Positions 51,549 through 60,231 of a stretch of DNA of 60,285 nt are shown here, one piece after another. Origin of the DNA: JAPLFM01 sp964650885. GTDB lineage: Bacteria > Bacteroidota > Ignavibacteria > Kapaibacteriales > UBA2268. The notes under the pieces are model-generated. The model had not been told where the DNA came from. It searched no databases and was given only the letters and a program-made list of their open reading frames with translations. Location: positions 1-60,285 of the forward strand of contig CAZYXG010000009.1 of NCBI GenBank assembly GCA_964650885.1, read 5' to 3'. A program made the translations under genes and the position numbers. Position 1 is the stretch's first letter. Each line of letters opens with the position of its first letter.

Positions 51549-52655
51549 TTATTGGATAACTAATTCAGCTTGTAGTGAACCTGCTTCTCGAAGTGCTTGA
51601 AATATTGCAATTAAGTCTCTTGGTTTCACTTGCAAAAGGTTCAAAGCATCGGCTATACCTGCCACTGTGGCTGTTTTAACTTGAAATGCTGTTGACTGTT
51701 TTATTTCTTCTTTGGCATCGAGCGAAGCTACTTCGCCAATGCGAGGAGGTTTGATTGTGAATGGTGCTGGTTGTGACACAATTACTTGTCTTTGTATGTT
51801 TATTTCCAAACCACTATGTGCAATAACTGCAGGAAGTAATTCCACAGAACCACCAATCACAACTGTTCCAGTTCTTTCATTGATTACAACTTTAGCCACT
51901 GGGTCAACAATTACTTTCAATGATTCAATTGAAGAAATTAAAAGCATAGCTTGTGTTTGGTTTACAGTTCCAATATTCACATCTATAGTGGCAGCATCCA
52001 CAGGAGTGGCAGCATTTGTTAAACCTGGAGTCAAGTTAATTACTTGCGCAACACGTGCCGAAGTTGTGAAATCTGGCTGTTTAAGTATGATTCTTACAAT
52101 TTGATTCTGAATGAAATTAGCATCCATATTCTGAGTTAACTGCAAGCCATTTGGTACTCTACCAGTTGTAACGAAGTTTTTTGAGGTAGATGAGCCAAGC
52201 GATTTGAAATCATATCCGCCAACTGTTAGTGGTCCTTGAGCATTTCCAATAATTACACCATCTGCTTTAGAAAGTGGAGTTAATAATAAATTACCCCCTT
52301 GCAAAGAAGTTGCATCGCCCATGGAAGAAACTACTACATCTACAGTAGAACCAGATTTCATAGAAGTTGGGATTGTAGCAGTTATCATTACCGCTGCAAC
52401 GTTTCTCATTCTAGAATTTCTTTGCTCGCTCGTTAGTCCAAATCTTTTCAGCATGTTTATTACTGATTGATTAGTATAAGCATTCAGTTGGTTATCGCCA
52501 GTTTGGTTAAGCCCAACAACTAAGCCATAGCCAATCACTTGAGTAGCAGTAGCTCCTTGTATGTTGGCTATATCTTTTATTCTAGCAGCAAATAGTAAAT
52601 TACTTGCACTTGCAAGCAATAATACTATGATAATATGTAGTATTATTTTTTTCAT
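51549..52655 (-). CDS. flgI: flagellar P-ring protein
   Basis: 368 residues with a Sec signal. The typical segment RIKDIANIQGATATQVIGYGLVVGLNQTGD and later VAAVMITATIPTSMKSGSTVDVVVSSMGDATSLQGGNLLLTPL are diagnostic. It forms the P-ring in the periplasm around the rod, so the cell has an outer membrane and a Gram-negative-type basal body. It starts 2 nt after the flgH stop. Confidence 0.96.
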   Translation of the reverse strand: MKKIILHIIIVLLLASASNLLFAARIKDIANIQGATATQVIGYGLVVGLNQTGDNQLNAYTNQSVINMLKRFGLTSEQRNSRMRNVAAVMITATIPTSMKSGSTVDVVVSSMGDATSLQGGNLLLTPLSKADGVIIGNAQGPLTVGGYDFKSLGSSTSKNFVTTGRVPNGLQLTQNMDANFIQNQIVRIILKQPDFTTSARVAQVINLTPGLTNAATPVDAATIDVNIGTVNQTQAMLLISSIESLKVIVDPVAKVVINERTGTVVIGGSVELLPAVIAHSGLEINIQRQVIVSQPAPFTIKPPRIGEVASLDAKEEIKQSTAFQVKTATVAGIADALNLLQVKPRDLIAIFQALREAGSLQAELVIQ

Positions 52656-52657
52656 AA

Positions 52658-53254
52658 TTAAAATAGTATGCGTAAGAATTTTGTGATTAGTCCAGGTTCG
52701 TTAGTTTCAGAAAGATTGCCTTTACCACCTATTATTAACGTTAAATCCAAAATATTATAAGAATAAATTGAATTATTTGGCTGAATATCCACTTGGCGGA
52801 CAAGTCCTTTAATTACAATTGATTGTGTTTCGCCATCTACTTGAGTAGTGCGTTTCCCTTCAATTGCTAAATTACCATTTGCGTCAACATTAGTAACACG
52901 CACACTTAACTTTGAACGAATTCTTTCATTTCTATTATTGCTAGATTTACTTTTAAAGCTATTAGTTGTGCCAAGACCTAATTTGCCATTCACATCGGCA
53001 ATACCGCTAAGCCCAAGACTTGCACCCAAATCGGTTCCTCGATCGGAGCTTGTGCCAGTGCCATTGCCTGCTTCAGTATCTTCCATAATTAGCACTGTCA
53101 AGGCATCGCCTGTTTTAAATGCTTTCACATCGGAAAAAAGTGATGCCGATGAGTTTTGAATAAATTGTGCATTAGCAGAAAAAGTCATTGCTAAAAAAGC
53201 AACAACTAATGCTAAACCAATTTTATTTATTTTATTTTCTACTAATTTCAACAT
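52658..53254 (-). CDS. flgH: flagellar L-ring protein, apparently without a lipid anchor
   Basis: 198 residues. FlgH motifs: SLFSDVKAFKTGDALTVLIMEDTEAGNGT, LSVRVTNVDANGNLAIEGKRT and GLVRQVDIQPNNSI. The signal ends in TFSANAQF with no Cys, whereas most FlgH proteins are lipoproteins; here a signal-peptidase-I site is likely. The ATG at 53254 is preferred because GGAAG lies 6 nt upstream; an ATG two codons earlier is too close to that site. It overlaps the end of flgA by 23 nt. Confidence 0.92.
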   Translation of the reverse strand: MLKLVENKINKIGLALVVAFLAMTFSANAQFIQNSSASLFSDVKAFKTGDALTVLIMEDTEAGNGTGTSSDRGTDLGASLGLSGIADVNGKLGLGTTNSFKSKSSNNRNERIRSKLSVRVTNVDANGNLAIEGKRTTQVDGETQSIVIKGLVRQVDIQPNNSIYSYNILDLTLIIGGKGNLSETNEPGLITKFLRILF

Positions 53255-53924
53255 TGCCATCTTCCTTTAAAAGACCTTGTAATATTTGTTTATCCTCTCT
53301 TTGCACTCTAAGTTGCTGCCCTGGTTTGGCATCGTGTAGTGCTATGCCACTCACTCTAATTGATAGTCCTTCGCCACCTGCCACAACTATAACTCTTTCA
53401 CCACGATTGACTTTCAGCCCACTTTCCAGTGAAGCAGTTTTAATTAAAGCACCACGAGGAATATTTTCATCAGCTTTTTTACCAACTATTGCATCTGGAT
53501 TTGCAGCAAAAGATTCTTCTTCAGCTGTTAGTTTCATTCTTCGCATTGTGTAATCTGCAGCAGTAATCAAATCTCCTTTGCGAATTGATTTCAGTGCCAC
53601 AGGCATATCTTTTTCTATTGAATAACGATAGTAAACTTTGAGTTCTTTTATTAATCCATCTTTTTCGGATACAAAATTCAAAGCAACAAAGTTAATCCCT
53701 ACTTGGTTCGATACTTCTTGGTTAATAACAGCTTTCACATTATCTTGTTTGAAAGTCAAATCATCAGGAGTCTGCAGAATATGTAATTCTGTTTCTTCGC
53801 CAAGTTTATCTTTCAAAAAATCTAGGCAAGCATCTTTCAAACGCTCGCCAGAAAAAGATGATGCCGCATTGAGGAGGATATGCGGAATCAATAATAAGAA
53901 TAATATTTTGCTAATTTTTGTCAT
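53232..53924 (-). CDS. flgA: flagellar P-ring assembly chaperone
   Basis: 230 residues with a Sec signal (MTKISKILFLLLIPHILLNAASS). The C-terminal SAF domain is clear: PVALKSIRKGDLITAADYTMRRMKLT, DAIVGKKADENIPRGALIKTASLES and LKVNRGERVIVVAGGEGLSIRV. It helps FlgI polymerise in the periplasm. Its ATG overlaps the flgG stop by one base, and its end overlaps flgH, so the three are translated together. Confidence 0.93.
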   Translation of the reverse strand: MTKISKILFLLLIPHILLNAASSFSGERLKDACLDFLKDKLGEETELHILQTPDDLTFKQDNVKAVINQEVSNQVGINFVALNFVSEKDGLIKELKVYYRYSIEKDMPVALKSIRKGDLITAADYTMRRMKLTAEEESFAANPDAIVGKKADENIPRGALIKTASLESGLKVNRGERVIVVAGGEGLSIRVSGIALHDAKPGQQLRVQREDKQILQGLLKEDGNVEISRK

Positions 53925-54712
53925 TATCTTTTTAAGTTCACAGCAGTGTTTAAAATATCATCTGCGGTACGTACTGATTTTGAATTCAATTCATAAGCTC
54001 TTTGAGCAGTAATCATATTCACCATTTCTTCAACAATATCCACGTTTGAACTTTCCAAATGTGATTGGAAAATCAAACCAGTATTGTTTTGCCCAGGTTG
54101 TTGAAATATTGGATCGCCCGAAGCGGGTGTTGGAGCAAATAAGTTATCGCCAGTGGCTTTAAGTCCAGCAGGATTAATAAATCTTGCTAAATCAATTTGT
54201 CCCAAAGTTTGATTAGTAGTAGAGCCTTCTGTTAGAATGCTAACAATACCATCTCTAGATACTTGCACATCTATAGCTTCTTGCGGGATTCTAAATCCTG
54301 GCTCTAAGATGAAACCTTGAGTATTTACTAATTGTCCGTTTCTATCAACTTTAAATGAACCATCTCTGGTGTATGCTAAAGTGCTATCTGGTCGGCGAAC
54401 AGTGAAGAATCCTTCACCAGTTATAGCCATATCCAATGGATTATTAGTCTGTTGAATATCACCTTGCTTAAACATTTTGGTAGTGGCTACGAGTTCCGTA
54501 CCCGACCCAATTTGTACTTCGTTGAGAGGTTCTACTCCCACACGTGCAGTATTGCCAGCCGGCTTTAAAGTCTCATAAAGCAAATCTTGAAACTCTGGTC
54601 TATTTTTCTTAAAACCAGTTGTATTCACATTGGCAATATTATTCGATATGATTTCCACATATCTTTGCTGTGCTGTTAGCCCTGTGGCTGCGGTTCGTAG
54701 AGTTTTATCCAT
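53924..54712 (-). CDS. flgG: flagellar distal rod protein
   Basis: 262 residues, the normal length. Diagnostic N-terminus LRTAATGLTAQQRYVEIISNNIANVNTTGFKKNRPEFQDLLYE and the end SNVDIVEEMVNMITAQRAYELNSKSVRTADDILNTAVNL. It forms the distal rod through the P- and L-rings. AAGGAAG lies before the ATG. A 97-nt gap separates it from flgF; I saw no promoter there. Confidence 0.97.
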   Translation of the reverse strand: MDKTLRTAATGLTAQQRYVEIISNNIANVNTTGFKKNRPEFQDLLYETLKPAGNTARVGVEPLNEVQIGSGTELVATTKMFKQGDIQQTNNPLDMAITGEGFFTVRRPDSTLAYTRDGSFKVDRNGQLVNTQGFILEPGFRIPQEAIDVQVSRDGIVSILTEGSTTNQTLGQIDLARFINPAGLKATGDNLFAPTPASGDPIFQQPGQNNTGLIFQSHLESSNVDIVEEMVNMITAQRAYELNSKSVRTADDILNTAVNLKR

Positions 54713-54809
54713 AAATACTTCCTTGTATTGATTCTCAACATCCTTGTGTTGGATAAAAAAAGTAGTGTCTCAATTAAAATTTCGCTTCATCCTGAAAATG
54801 AAATTATAA

Positions 54810-55586
54810 TTAATATCTACCTAATTTGATACTGTTATCGAGAGTCGAATCGTTTGTATGAATAACTTTACTTCCAGCTTCAAACATACGCTGTAGTTCA
54901 ATCATTTGAACCATCTCTTTAACAATATCAACGTTGGAGTTTTCAAGCCATCCTTGCTTTAGACTCACATTTTCTTGCGATGAATATTCTATACCCGCAT
55001 TGTTGCGAGTAACAAAACCTTCATTCGATACTTTTTCCATTTGGTTTAAATTAGTAACCTTAGCAACTATAATACTTCCAACTTGTTCGTTGTTTGCAAA
55101 TACTTCACCATTGTCATTAACTTTAATTTCTACATTTCTATTCTCGTTGGTTGTGTTATTGTCCCCAAAAACTTGCTGTTGCACGTTTATAGGTCCATTT
55201 ACACCCATGAGCATCTTGCCATCCGTGGCAGTTATCGTACCTTCCGTAGATATTATAAAATGCCCATTTCGAGTTAATGTTTGTTTATTTTCTTCATCTT
55301 GCAGTACAAAAAAACCATCTCCATTCAGAGCAATGTCCAAAGGATTATACGTTTGCTGCATACTACCGCTACTGAAATCAGTATATTTACCAATTGGTGG
55401 ATCGTCGTCCTCGGCATCGCCAGGAGTATTCCATAAATTCGCTTTAGCATCAATTAGATTTCGTTCAAAAACGCTATCTCTTTTGAAACCAGTAGTATTC
55501 GCATTTGCCATGTTGTTTGCTATCACTTCCAGACGTGTCTGTTGTGGTATCATTCCCATAGCGGCGGTATAGAGTTCTTTTATCAT
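54810..55586 (-). CDS. flgF: flagellar proximal rod protein (FlgF type)
   Basis: 258 residues of the FlgE/F/G family. N-terminus ELYTAAMGMIPQQTRLEVIANNMANANTTGFKRDSVFERNLID; end NSNVDIVKEMVQMIELQRMFEAGSKVIHTNDSTLDNSIKLGRY. It is less FlgG-like than the next gene and has FlgF's position in front of flgG, so I call it FlgF. An acidic insert (DAEDDDPP) at about 57-64 is unusual. Confidence 0.92.
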   Translation of the reverse strand: MIKELYTAAMGMIPQQTRLEVIANNMANANTTGFKRDSVFERNLIDAKANLWNTPGDAEDDDPPIGKYTDFSSGSMQQTYNPLDIALNGDGFFVLQDEENKQTLTRNGHFIISTEGTITATDGKMLMGVNGPINVQQQVFGDNNTTNENRNVEIKVNDNGEVFANNEQVGSIIVAKVTNLNQMEKVSNEGFVTRNNAGIEYSSQENVSLKQGWLENSNVDIVKEMVQMIELQRMFEAGSKVIHTNDSTLDNSIKLGRY

Positions 55587-55612
55587 AGCAAATATTAAAT
55601 TGGTAATGAATA

Positions 55613-55921
55613 TTATTCTGAAAACATTTTTTTCTGTGTTTTGTCTAACTTATATATATAAGTCATTATTTGCCCCACCAATCTATAATATTCCGATGGC
55701 ACAGAACGTACGAAATCTAATTTCGCCAACATTTTCACTAACTCCGTATCCTCGTGGATAGGAATATCATTTTCAATTGCTTTCTCTAATATTTTCTTAG
55801 TTAGAGTGCTTTTGAACCCTAATTCATCTATGGAAGCTTGATAAGCTTTCACAGGGCTTTTCGCATTCATTAAAGAAGCGAGATTTTTTGAGTGATTTTC
55901 CATAATCAGCAGATTGTCCAT
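55613..55921 (-). CDS. stand-alone FlhB C-terminal-domain-like protein (FlhX type)
   Basis: 102 residues, no membrane helices. The segment TKKILEKAIENDIPIHEDTELVKMLAKLDFVRSVPSEYYRLVGQIMTYIYKL matches the cytoplasmic C-terminal half of the export-switch protein FlhB after its cleavage site. The NPTH cleavage motif itself is missing. Such single-domain homologues (FlhX) can stand in for the FlhB C-fragment in some bacteria. It is the first gene after the sigma-54-type promoter; AGGAAAG lies 5 nt before the ATG at 55921. A second ATG six codons in is possible. Confidence 0.82.
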   Translation of the reverse strand: MDNLLIMENHSKNLASLMNAKSPVKAYQASIDELGFKSTLTKKILEKAIENDIPIHEDTELVKMLAKLDFVRSVPSEYYRLVGQIMTYIYKLDKTQKKMFSE

Positions 55922-56315
55922 AATTGCTTTCCTGATTTAATTTACAAGGCACGTGCCAAAGAACTTTTCCCTGACTTTTTGTGTATAACATAAGTATTCA
56001 CACGGTTGCCTTTCCAACTATTACAAGTATAACTCTTTACAAAATATAATACTTTCGGTACAACTACTGAATTTTATGAATAAGTATTAATAATTATCCA
56101 CAAAACGGAAGATTCGGCTAATAATCTACAATGGCTAATTTAAAACACAGTATGTGAGGATAATAAACAAATGGTCAATTTTGGCTAATAGCACTTGTTC
56201 TTGATTTTCAGCCAATATCTAACTATTTTTACATGGAATTGAAGCAGTTTCATTTTGAAAATATAAGAAACAAAATTGATTATAAATCGTTATTACTCCA
56301 AATCAAAGAGAAGTT
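55922..56315. other. divergent intergenic region with the flagellar operon promoter
   Basis: 394 bases between the flagellar operon and the TetR-type gene. It holds the sigma-54-type site at 55943-55959 on the minus strand. The TetR/TonB side must have a promoter too; TACTTTCG at 56050-56057 is a weak match to a -7 box. No small gene seen. Confidence 0.55.
55943..55959 (-). promoter_or_regulatory. sigma-54-type promoter of the flagellar operon
   Basis: Read on the minus strand: TTGGCACG-TGCC-TTGTA. The -24 element TTGGCACG is perfect and the -12 element TTGTA differs from TTGCA by one base, with the standard spacing. The start point would be near 55932, about 11 nt before the first ATG. The sequence also holds the palindrome GGCACGTGCC (55948-55957). 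Confidence 0.7.
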
Positions 56316-56897
56316 ATGCCACCAAAAGTTACATTTACCAAAGAAGAAGTATTAGAAGCTGCTTATTTGCTTGTTGTTGAAATAGGAATAAATGAGTTGT
56401 CAGCTCGCAACGTGGCTTCTGCGTTAAATTCATCTACAGCTCCAGTTTATAGCAGTTTTGAATCTATGGAAGAATTGCGACATGCTATAATAAGAAAAGC
56501 AAAGGGTGTTCTTATCAAATATACAAGAAATCCATATAGCGAACGCCCTATTCTTAATATAGGTATTGGTATATGCGTTTTTGCTAGAGATCACAAAAAT
56601 CTTTACGATATGATTTTCTTGGGCAAAAAAGGATATAGCGAAATTTATTTCGAGTATATTACAATGATTGTGGAATATATGAAACTGGATTTCCGATTTG
56701 TGGAAATTGACCCAGAAGAAAGAGACCTTTTGCTTAATCAACTTTGGACATATACTTTTGGCTTAGCTACTATGATTTCTATTGGACTTCTTGAAGATAT
56801 GACAGATGAGAAAATTAAAATCAATCTTTTCACAGCCGGCACAAGCTTAGTGAACGACACTTGGATGGCGAGTGTTTTCAAAATAGAAAATTTATAA
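56316..56897 (+). CDS. TetR-family transcription regulator
   Basis: 193 residues. N-terminal helix-turn-helix (FTKEEVLEAAYLLVVEIGINELSARNVASALNSSTAPVYSSFESMEELRHAII) of the TetR type; the rest is an all-helical ligand domain without recognised signature. It lies 23 nt upstream of the TonB receptor gene on the same strand, so it may control that operon and itself. The inducer is unknown. Confidence 0.88.
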   Translation: MPPKVTFTKEEVLEAAYLLVVEIGINELSARNVASALNSSTAPVYSSFESMEELRHAIIRKAKGVLIKYTRNPYSERPILNIGIGICVFARDHKNLYDMIFLGKKGYSEIYFEYITMIVEYMKLDFRFVEIDPEERDLLLNQLWTYTFGLATMISIGLLEDMTDEKIKINLFTAGTSLVNDTWMASVFKIENL

Positions 56898-56920
56898 CAT
56901 AATTAAATAAAATCAAACTA

Positions 56921-59203
56921 ATGCAGAATCAAAAGCGAAAGTTAATTATCAAACACTTTTCATTTTTTTTATTATTTTTATCTCTTAATTTTAACCTATT
57001 CGCACAGACTACTGGCTCAATAAGTGGGATTGTTAAGGATACCGAATCGAAAGAGACTATTGTAAGGGCTACAATAAGTATAAAAGAAACTAAACAGGGT
57101 GGCTACACAAATAAAAGTGGCTATTATTCAGTAAAAAATATCACAGCTGGTGAATATACTGTTTCTATTTATTCTATTGGCTACGACAAGTTAATCACTA
57201 AAATTAAAATTGGCAATGGCGAAAATCTAAGAAAGGATTTTCAATTAAAGCCAACTTCATCTATGGGACAAACTGTAACAGTAAATGCAGATAAAGATGA
57301 AGATAAACGACAAATTAACATTAGCAAAGTAGATATTCCCATTCAGCAAATAAAAGAAATCCGAATTGGTGGCGAAGCCGATATATTTCGCTCTTTGCAG
57401 CTTTTGCCAGGAATTTTAACTTCTTCTCAAATATCATCGGGGCTATACATTAGAGGTGGCTCTCCCGACCAAAACCTAATTTTATTGGACGGAACAACTG
57501 TATATAATCCAACTCACTTATTTGGCTTTATTTCTACGTTCAATCCAGAAGCTATTAAAGATGTGGAACTGATAAAAGGTGGCTTCCCTGCTGAGTTTGG
57601 TGGTCGTCTTTCGGCTGTGTTATCTATCACTCAAAAAGATGGCAATCAAGAAAAAGTGGAAGGTACGGTTGCAATCGGTGCAATTTCTTCGAAAGCTTCT
57701 ATAGAAATTCCACTTGGCGATGGTGCTTTATTCCTTGGAGGTAGACGCACTTATTTTGAATTGCTAAAAGCAGTAATTCCAGAAGACCCTGTTGCCCCTT
57801 TGCCAGATTTTAATTTCTATGATTTGAATGCGAAATTGACACAAAATTTTGGAGATAATGACAAAGTTTCAATTAGTGCATTTATGAGTAAAGACGCTTT
57901 ATACTTGACTAATACTGGTGTAAGTTTGGATTTGGGAATTCAGAATCAGTTATTGGCTGCCCGATGGACACACATTTTCAATGAATCACTTTTCAGTTCA
58001 GTAAATTTAAGCAGTAGCCAATACGAAAATTCATTTTTTGCGAATAACTCAGGTTTCAGGATACTAACTTCCAATGCAATTAAAGATATAACTTTTAAAG
58101 CTGGATTTGAATGGTTAGCAAGTGAAGAATTTACAGCTAAATTTGGAACTGAAATTAATAAATATAATTTCGATTACTTAACTAATTTCACTGGTGATAC
58201 AGACTCGACTTCTTCGGGAAGCAGTGCAGGAAAAACTAATCTGAATTTCGATGATTATGCATATTCTGTATATGGTCAATTCAATTATCAATTTACTGAT
58301 TTGCTTAGCTTCCAAGGTGGTCTTAGAAGTAGCTATTGGCAATTAGTAGATAAAATTACATTCGACCCTCGAATTGCTATGCGTTATCAAGTGCAACCTG
58401 GTTATTACGTCAAAGCATCGTGGGGAATGTTTCATCAGAATTTGAAATTAGCCGCTCAACCAGATTTCTCTTTCTTCGATACTTGGACTGGAACTGATGC
58501 TTCGTTGAATATTGCAAAGTCTATGCACTATATACTTAGTTTTGAAACTTCGCCATTAGATGGTTACGATTTGAATGTTGATTTTTATTATAAATCTCTC
58601 GATTACATTAATGAATTAAATCGCAATGCCTTACAAATTGCAAAAGTTTCCGACGCACTTTATGAAGGATTTGGTGAAGCTTATGGAATGGAAATATTTA
58701 TTCAGAAAAAAATTGGTAGTTTCACAGGTTGGGCTGGCTATGCCTACGGAAAAATAAATGCAACATTCGATTCAATTAATTTTGGACGTACTTACAATCC
58801 GAAATACGACAGAAGACACGACTTTAAATTCGTGCTTCAATATAAGTTAGACGAAACTTGGGAGTTCGGTGGCAACTTTGCATTGCAATCAGGGCAGCCA
58901 TATACAGGAGCAACATCTCGTTATCAATCATTTTTGCCAGGGCAATCCAATGGATTTGGCAAAATATACAATTCCGATAGATTCGGACTTCGTTTGCCTC
59001 CATCGCACCAATTGAATTTGAATGCAAGTTATAAGTTCAAAATGTGGAGTTTGCCAGCTCGTGTGATACTTGACATATACAACGTTTATAATAGAAGAGA
59101 TATCTGGTTTAGATTTTACAACGCCAACGATGAAAACATAGAAGTAACTGATGTTAGACTGCTTCCAATAATTCCGACATTCTCATTTGAATTTAAGTTT
59201 TAA
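56921..59203 (+). CDS. TonB-dependent receptor with N-terminal CarboxypepD_reg-like domain
   Basis: 760 residues with a Sec signal. Residues about 32-115 are the carboxypeptidase-regulatory-like Ig domain (GSISGIVKDTESKETIVRATISI... SGYYSVKNITAGEYTVSI...). The plug (about 120-230) contains GLYIRGGSPDQNLILLDGTTVYNPTHLFG and EAIKDVELIKGGFPAEFGGRLSAVLSI, and the barrel ends in FSFEFKF with a terminal aromatic residue. It imports a substrate across the outer membrane using TonB energy. The partner DUF4249 lipoprotein starts 2 nt after its stop, as in many Bacteroidota pairs. The substrate is unknown. Confidence 0.93.
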   Translation: MQNQKRKLIIKHFSFFLLFLSLNFNLFAQTTGSISGIVKDTESKETIVRATISIKETKQGGYTNKSGYYSVKNITAGEYTVSIYSIGYDKLITKIKIGNGENLRKDFQLKPTSSMGQTVTVNADKDEDKRQINISKVDIPIQQIKEIRIGGEADIFRSLQLLPGILTSSQISSGLYIRGGSPDQNLILLDGTTVYNPTHLFGFISTFNPEAIKDVELIKGGFPAEFGGRLSAVLSITQKDGNQEKVEGTVAIGAISSKASIEIPLGDGALFLGGRRTYFELLKAVIPEDPVAPLPDFNFYDLNAKLTQNFGDNDKVSISAFMSKDALYLTNTGVSLDLGIQNQLLAARWTHIFNESLFSSVNLSSSQYENSFFANNSGFRILTSNAIKDITFKAGFEWLASEEFTAKFGTEINKYNFDYLTNFTGDTDSTSSGSSAGKTNLNFDDYAYSVYGQFNYQFTDLLSFQGGLRSSYWQLVDKITFDPRIAMRYQVQPGYYVKASWGMFHQNLKLAAQPDFSFFDTWTGTDASLNIAKSMHYILSFETSPLDGYDLNVDFYYKSLDYINELNRNALQIAKVSDALYEGFGEAYGMEIFIQKKIGSFTGWAGYAYGKINATFDSINFGRTYNPKYDRRHDFKFVLQYKLDETWEFGGNFALQSGQPYTGATSRYQSFLPGQSNGFGKIYNSDRFGLRLPPSHQLNLNASYKFKMWSLPARVILDIYNVYNRRDIWFRFYNANDENIEVTDVRLLPIIPTFSFEFKF

Positions 59204-59204
59204 T

Positions 59205-60122
59205 ATGAAAAAGAAAATAAACATAATGAATAAATCAATTTTGATATTAGTTGCATTGCTAACATTAGCATCGACTAGCTGTGAAGACCCAGTGCCTTTA
59301 GATGATTATACACCAAGAAAAATTATTGAATCCTATATAATTGTGGGCGAACCAATACACGATTTGGCTGTGTCGAAAACACAAGCATTGAATGTATCTT
59401 TTAGTGCCACTATGAGCAGAAAAGAAGGTTCGGACTTAGTGAGCTCTTTCATAATTGAAGAGCTGAATACTAGCGGTGCAGTAGTTAATTCTTTGCAACT
59501 GGAGCGAGATACGGCAAACCTTTGGGCGGCAATAGATAAATCATATTTGGTGAAGCCAAGTACTAAATATATGATTAGAATTTCATTTCAAGATGGGGAT
59601 AGTGCTACGGGCGAAACAATAACACCTGGGCAAATCTCTTGGAATGAAAATCAAAGAGTTAGAAAATCAATTCAATTCCCAATTGATACATTGAAAGCAC
59701 CTTCGACAGATACTCTTAGCTGGAATGCAGTGCAAGGTGGCTCATTCTATATGATTGGTATTCGATGCTTAGACACTACTGGCTATGGGCAATATCTCAT
59801 ACCTTCAACTGATGAGCAAAACAGAAGAATTGAAAGAAGCTATAGAAATAACAACTTTTTTAGAGAAATCTCTTTCAATGCACTAATTGCCAATACTAAA
59901 TCAAGCGTGGTTTGGGGAGCTTTCAAATGGTTTGGCAGACAAGAAGTTGCTATGTACGCACCAGACTTCAATATGATTCGTTGGTTTTTAGCCAATAGAG
60001 GCAGCCGAGACTATAACCCACTGCTTGGCAGTTTGAAAACCAATAGTGAAAACACATTTGGCTTTTTTGCCTCCGCTTCCGTAGCCAGAGATACTGTGTT
60101 TTTAGTTAAAAATCAACCCTGA
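59205..60122 (+). CDS. DUF4249 lipoprotein
   Basis: 305 residues from the ATG at 59205; another ATG seven codons later may be the true start of the signal MNKSILILVALLTLASTSC, which has a lipobox. DUF4249 pattern: YTPRKIIESYIIVGEPIHDLAVSKTQAL at the start, Ig-like strands in the middle and KWFGRQEVAMYAPDFNMIRWFLANRG near the end. The family is almost always encoded after a TonB receptor with a carboxypeptidase-like domain, and is thought to be its surface partner; its role is not known. Confidence 0.88.
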   Translation: MKKKINIMNKSILILVALLTLASTSCEDPVPLDDYTPRKIIESYIIVGEPIHDLAVSKTQALNVSFSATMSRKEGSDLVSSFIIEELNTSGAVVNSLQLERDTANLWAAIDKSYLVKPSTKYMIRISFQDGDSATGETITPGQISWNENQRVRKSIQFPIDTLKAPSTDTLSWNAVQGGSFYMIGIRCLDTTGYGQYLIPSTDEQNRRIERSYRNNNFFREISFNALIANTKSSVVWGAFKWFGRQEVAMYAPDFNMIRWFLANRGSRDYNPLLGSLKTNSENTFGFFASASVARDTVFLVKNQP

Positions 60123-60165
60123 AAAAGAGAAGAACTTTTTTAATTTATCTATAATTTGATATAGT

Positions 60166-60207
60166 TTTGAAATATTTTTATTAATTTAAAAGTGAAAATA
60201 TTTCAAA
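60166..60207. promoter_or_regulatory. inverted repeat between the DUF4249 gene and the next gene
   Basis: TTTGAAATATTTT at 60166-60178 and AAAATATTTCAAA at 60195-60207 are perfect inverted copies 16 nt apart. There is no U-tract, so it is either a weak terminator or an operator for the next gene, which starts at 60232. Confidence 0.4.
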
Positions 60208-60231
60208 TTATATTTTATCGGCTAGAAATTT

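Noticed and set aside
54934..55572. 212-codon open frame on the plus strand opposite flgF
   Set aside because: It is the complement of a well-conserved rod gene. Its protein has no family-like motifs and no ribosome-binding site or context of its own.
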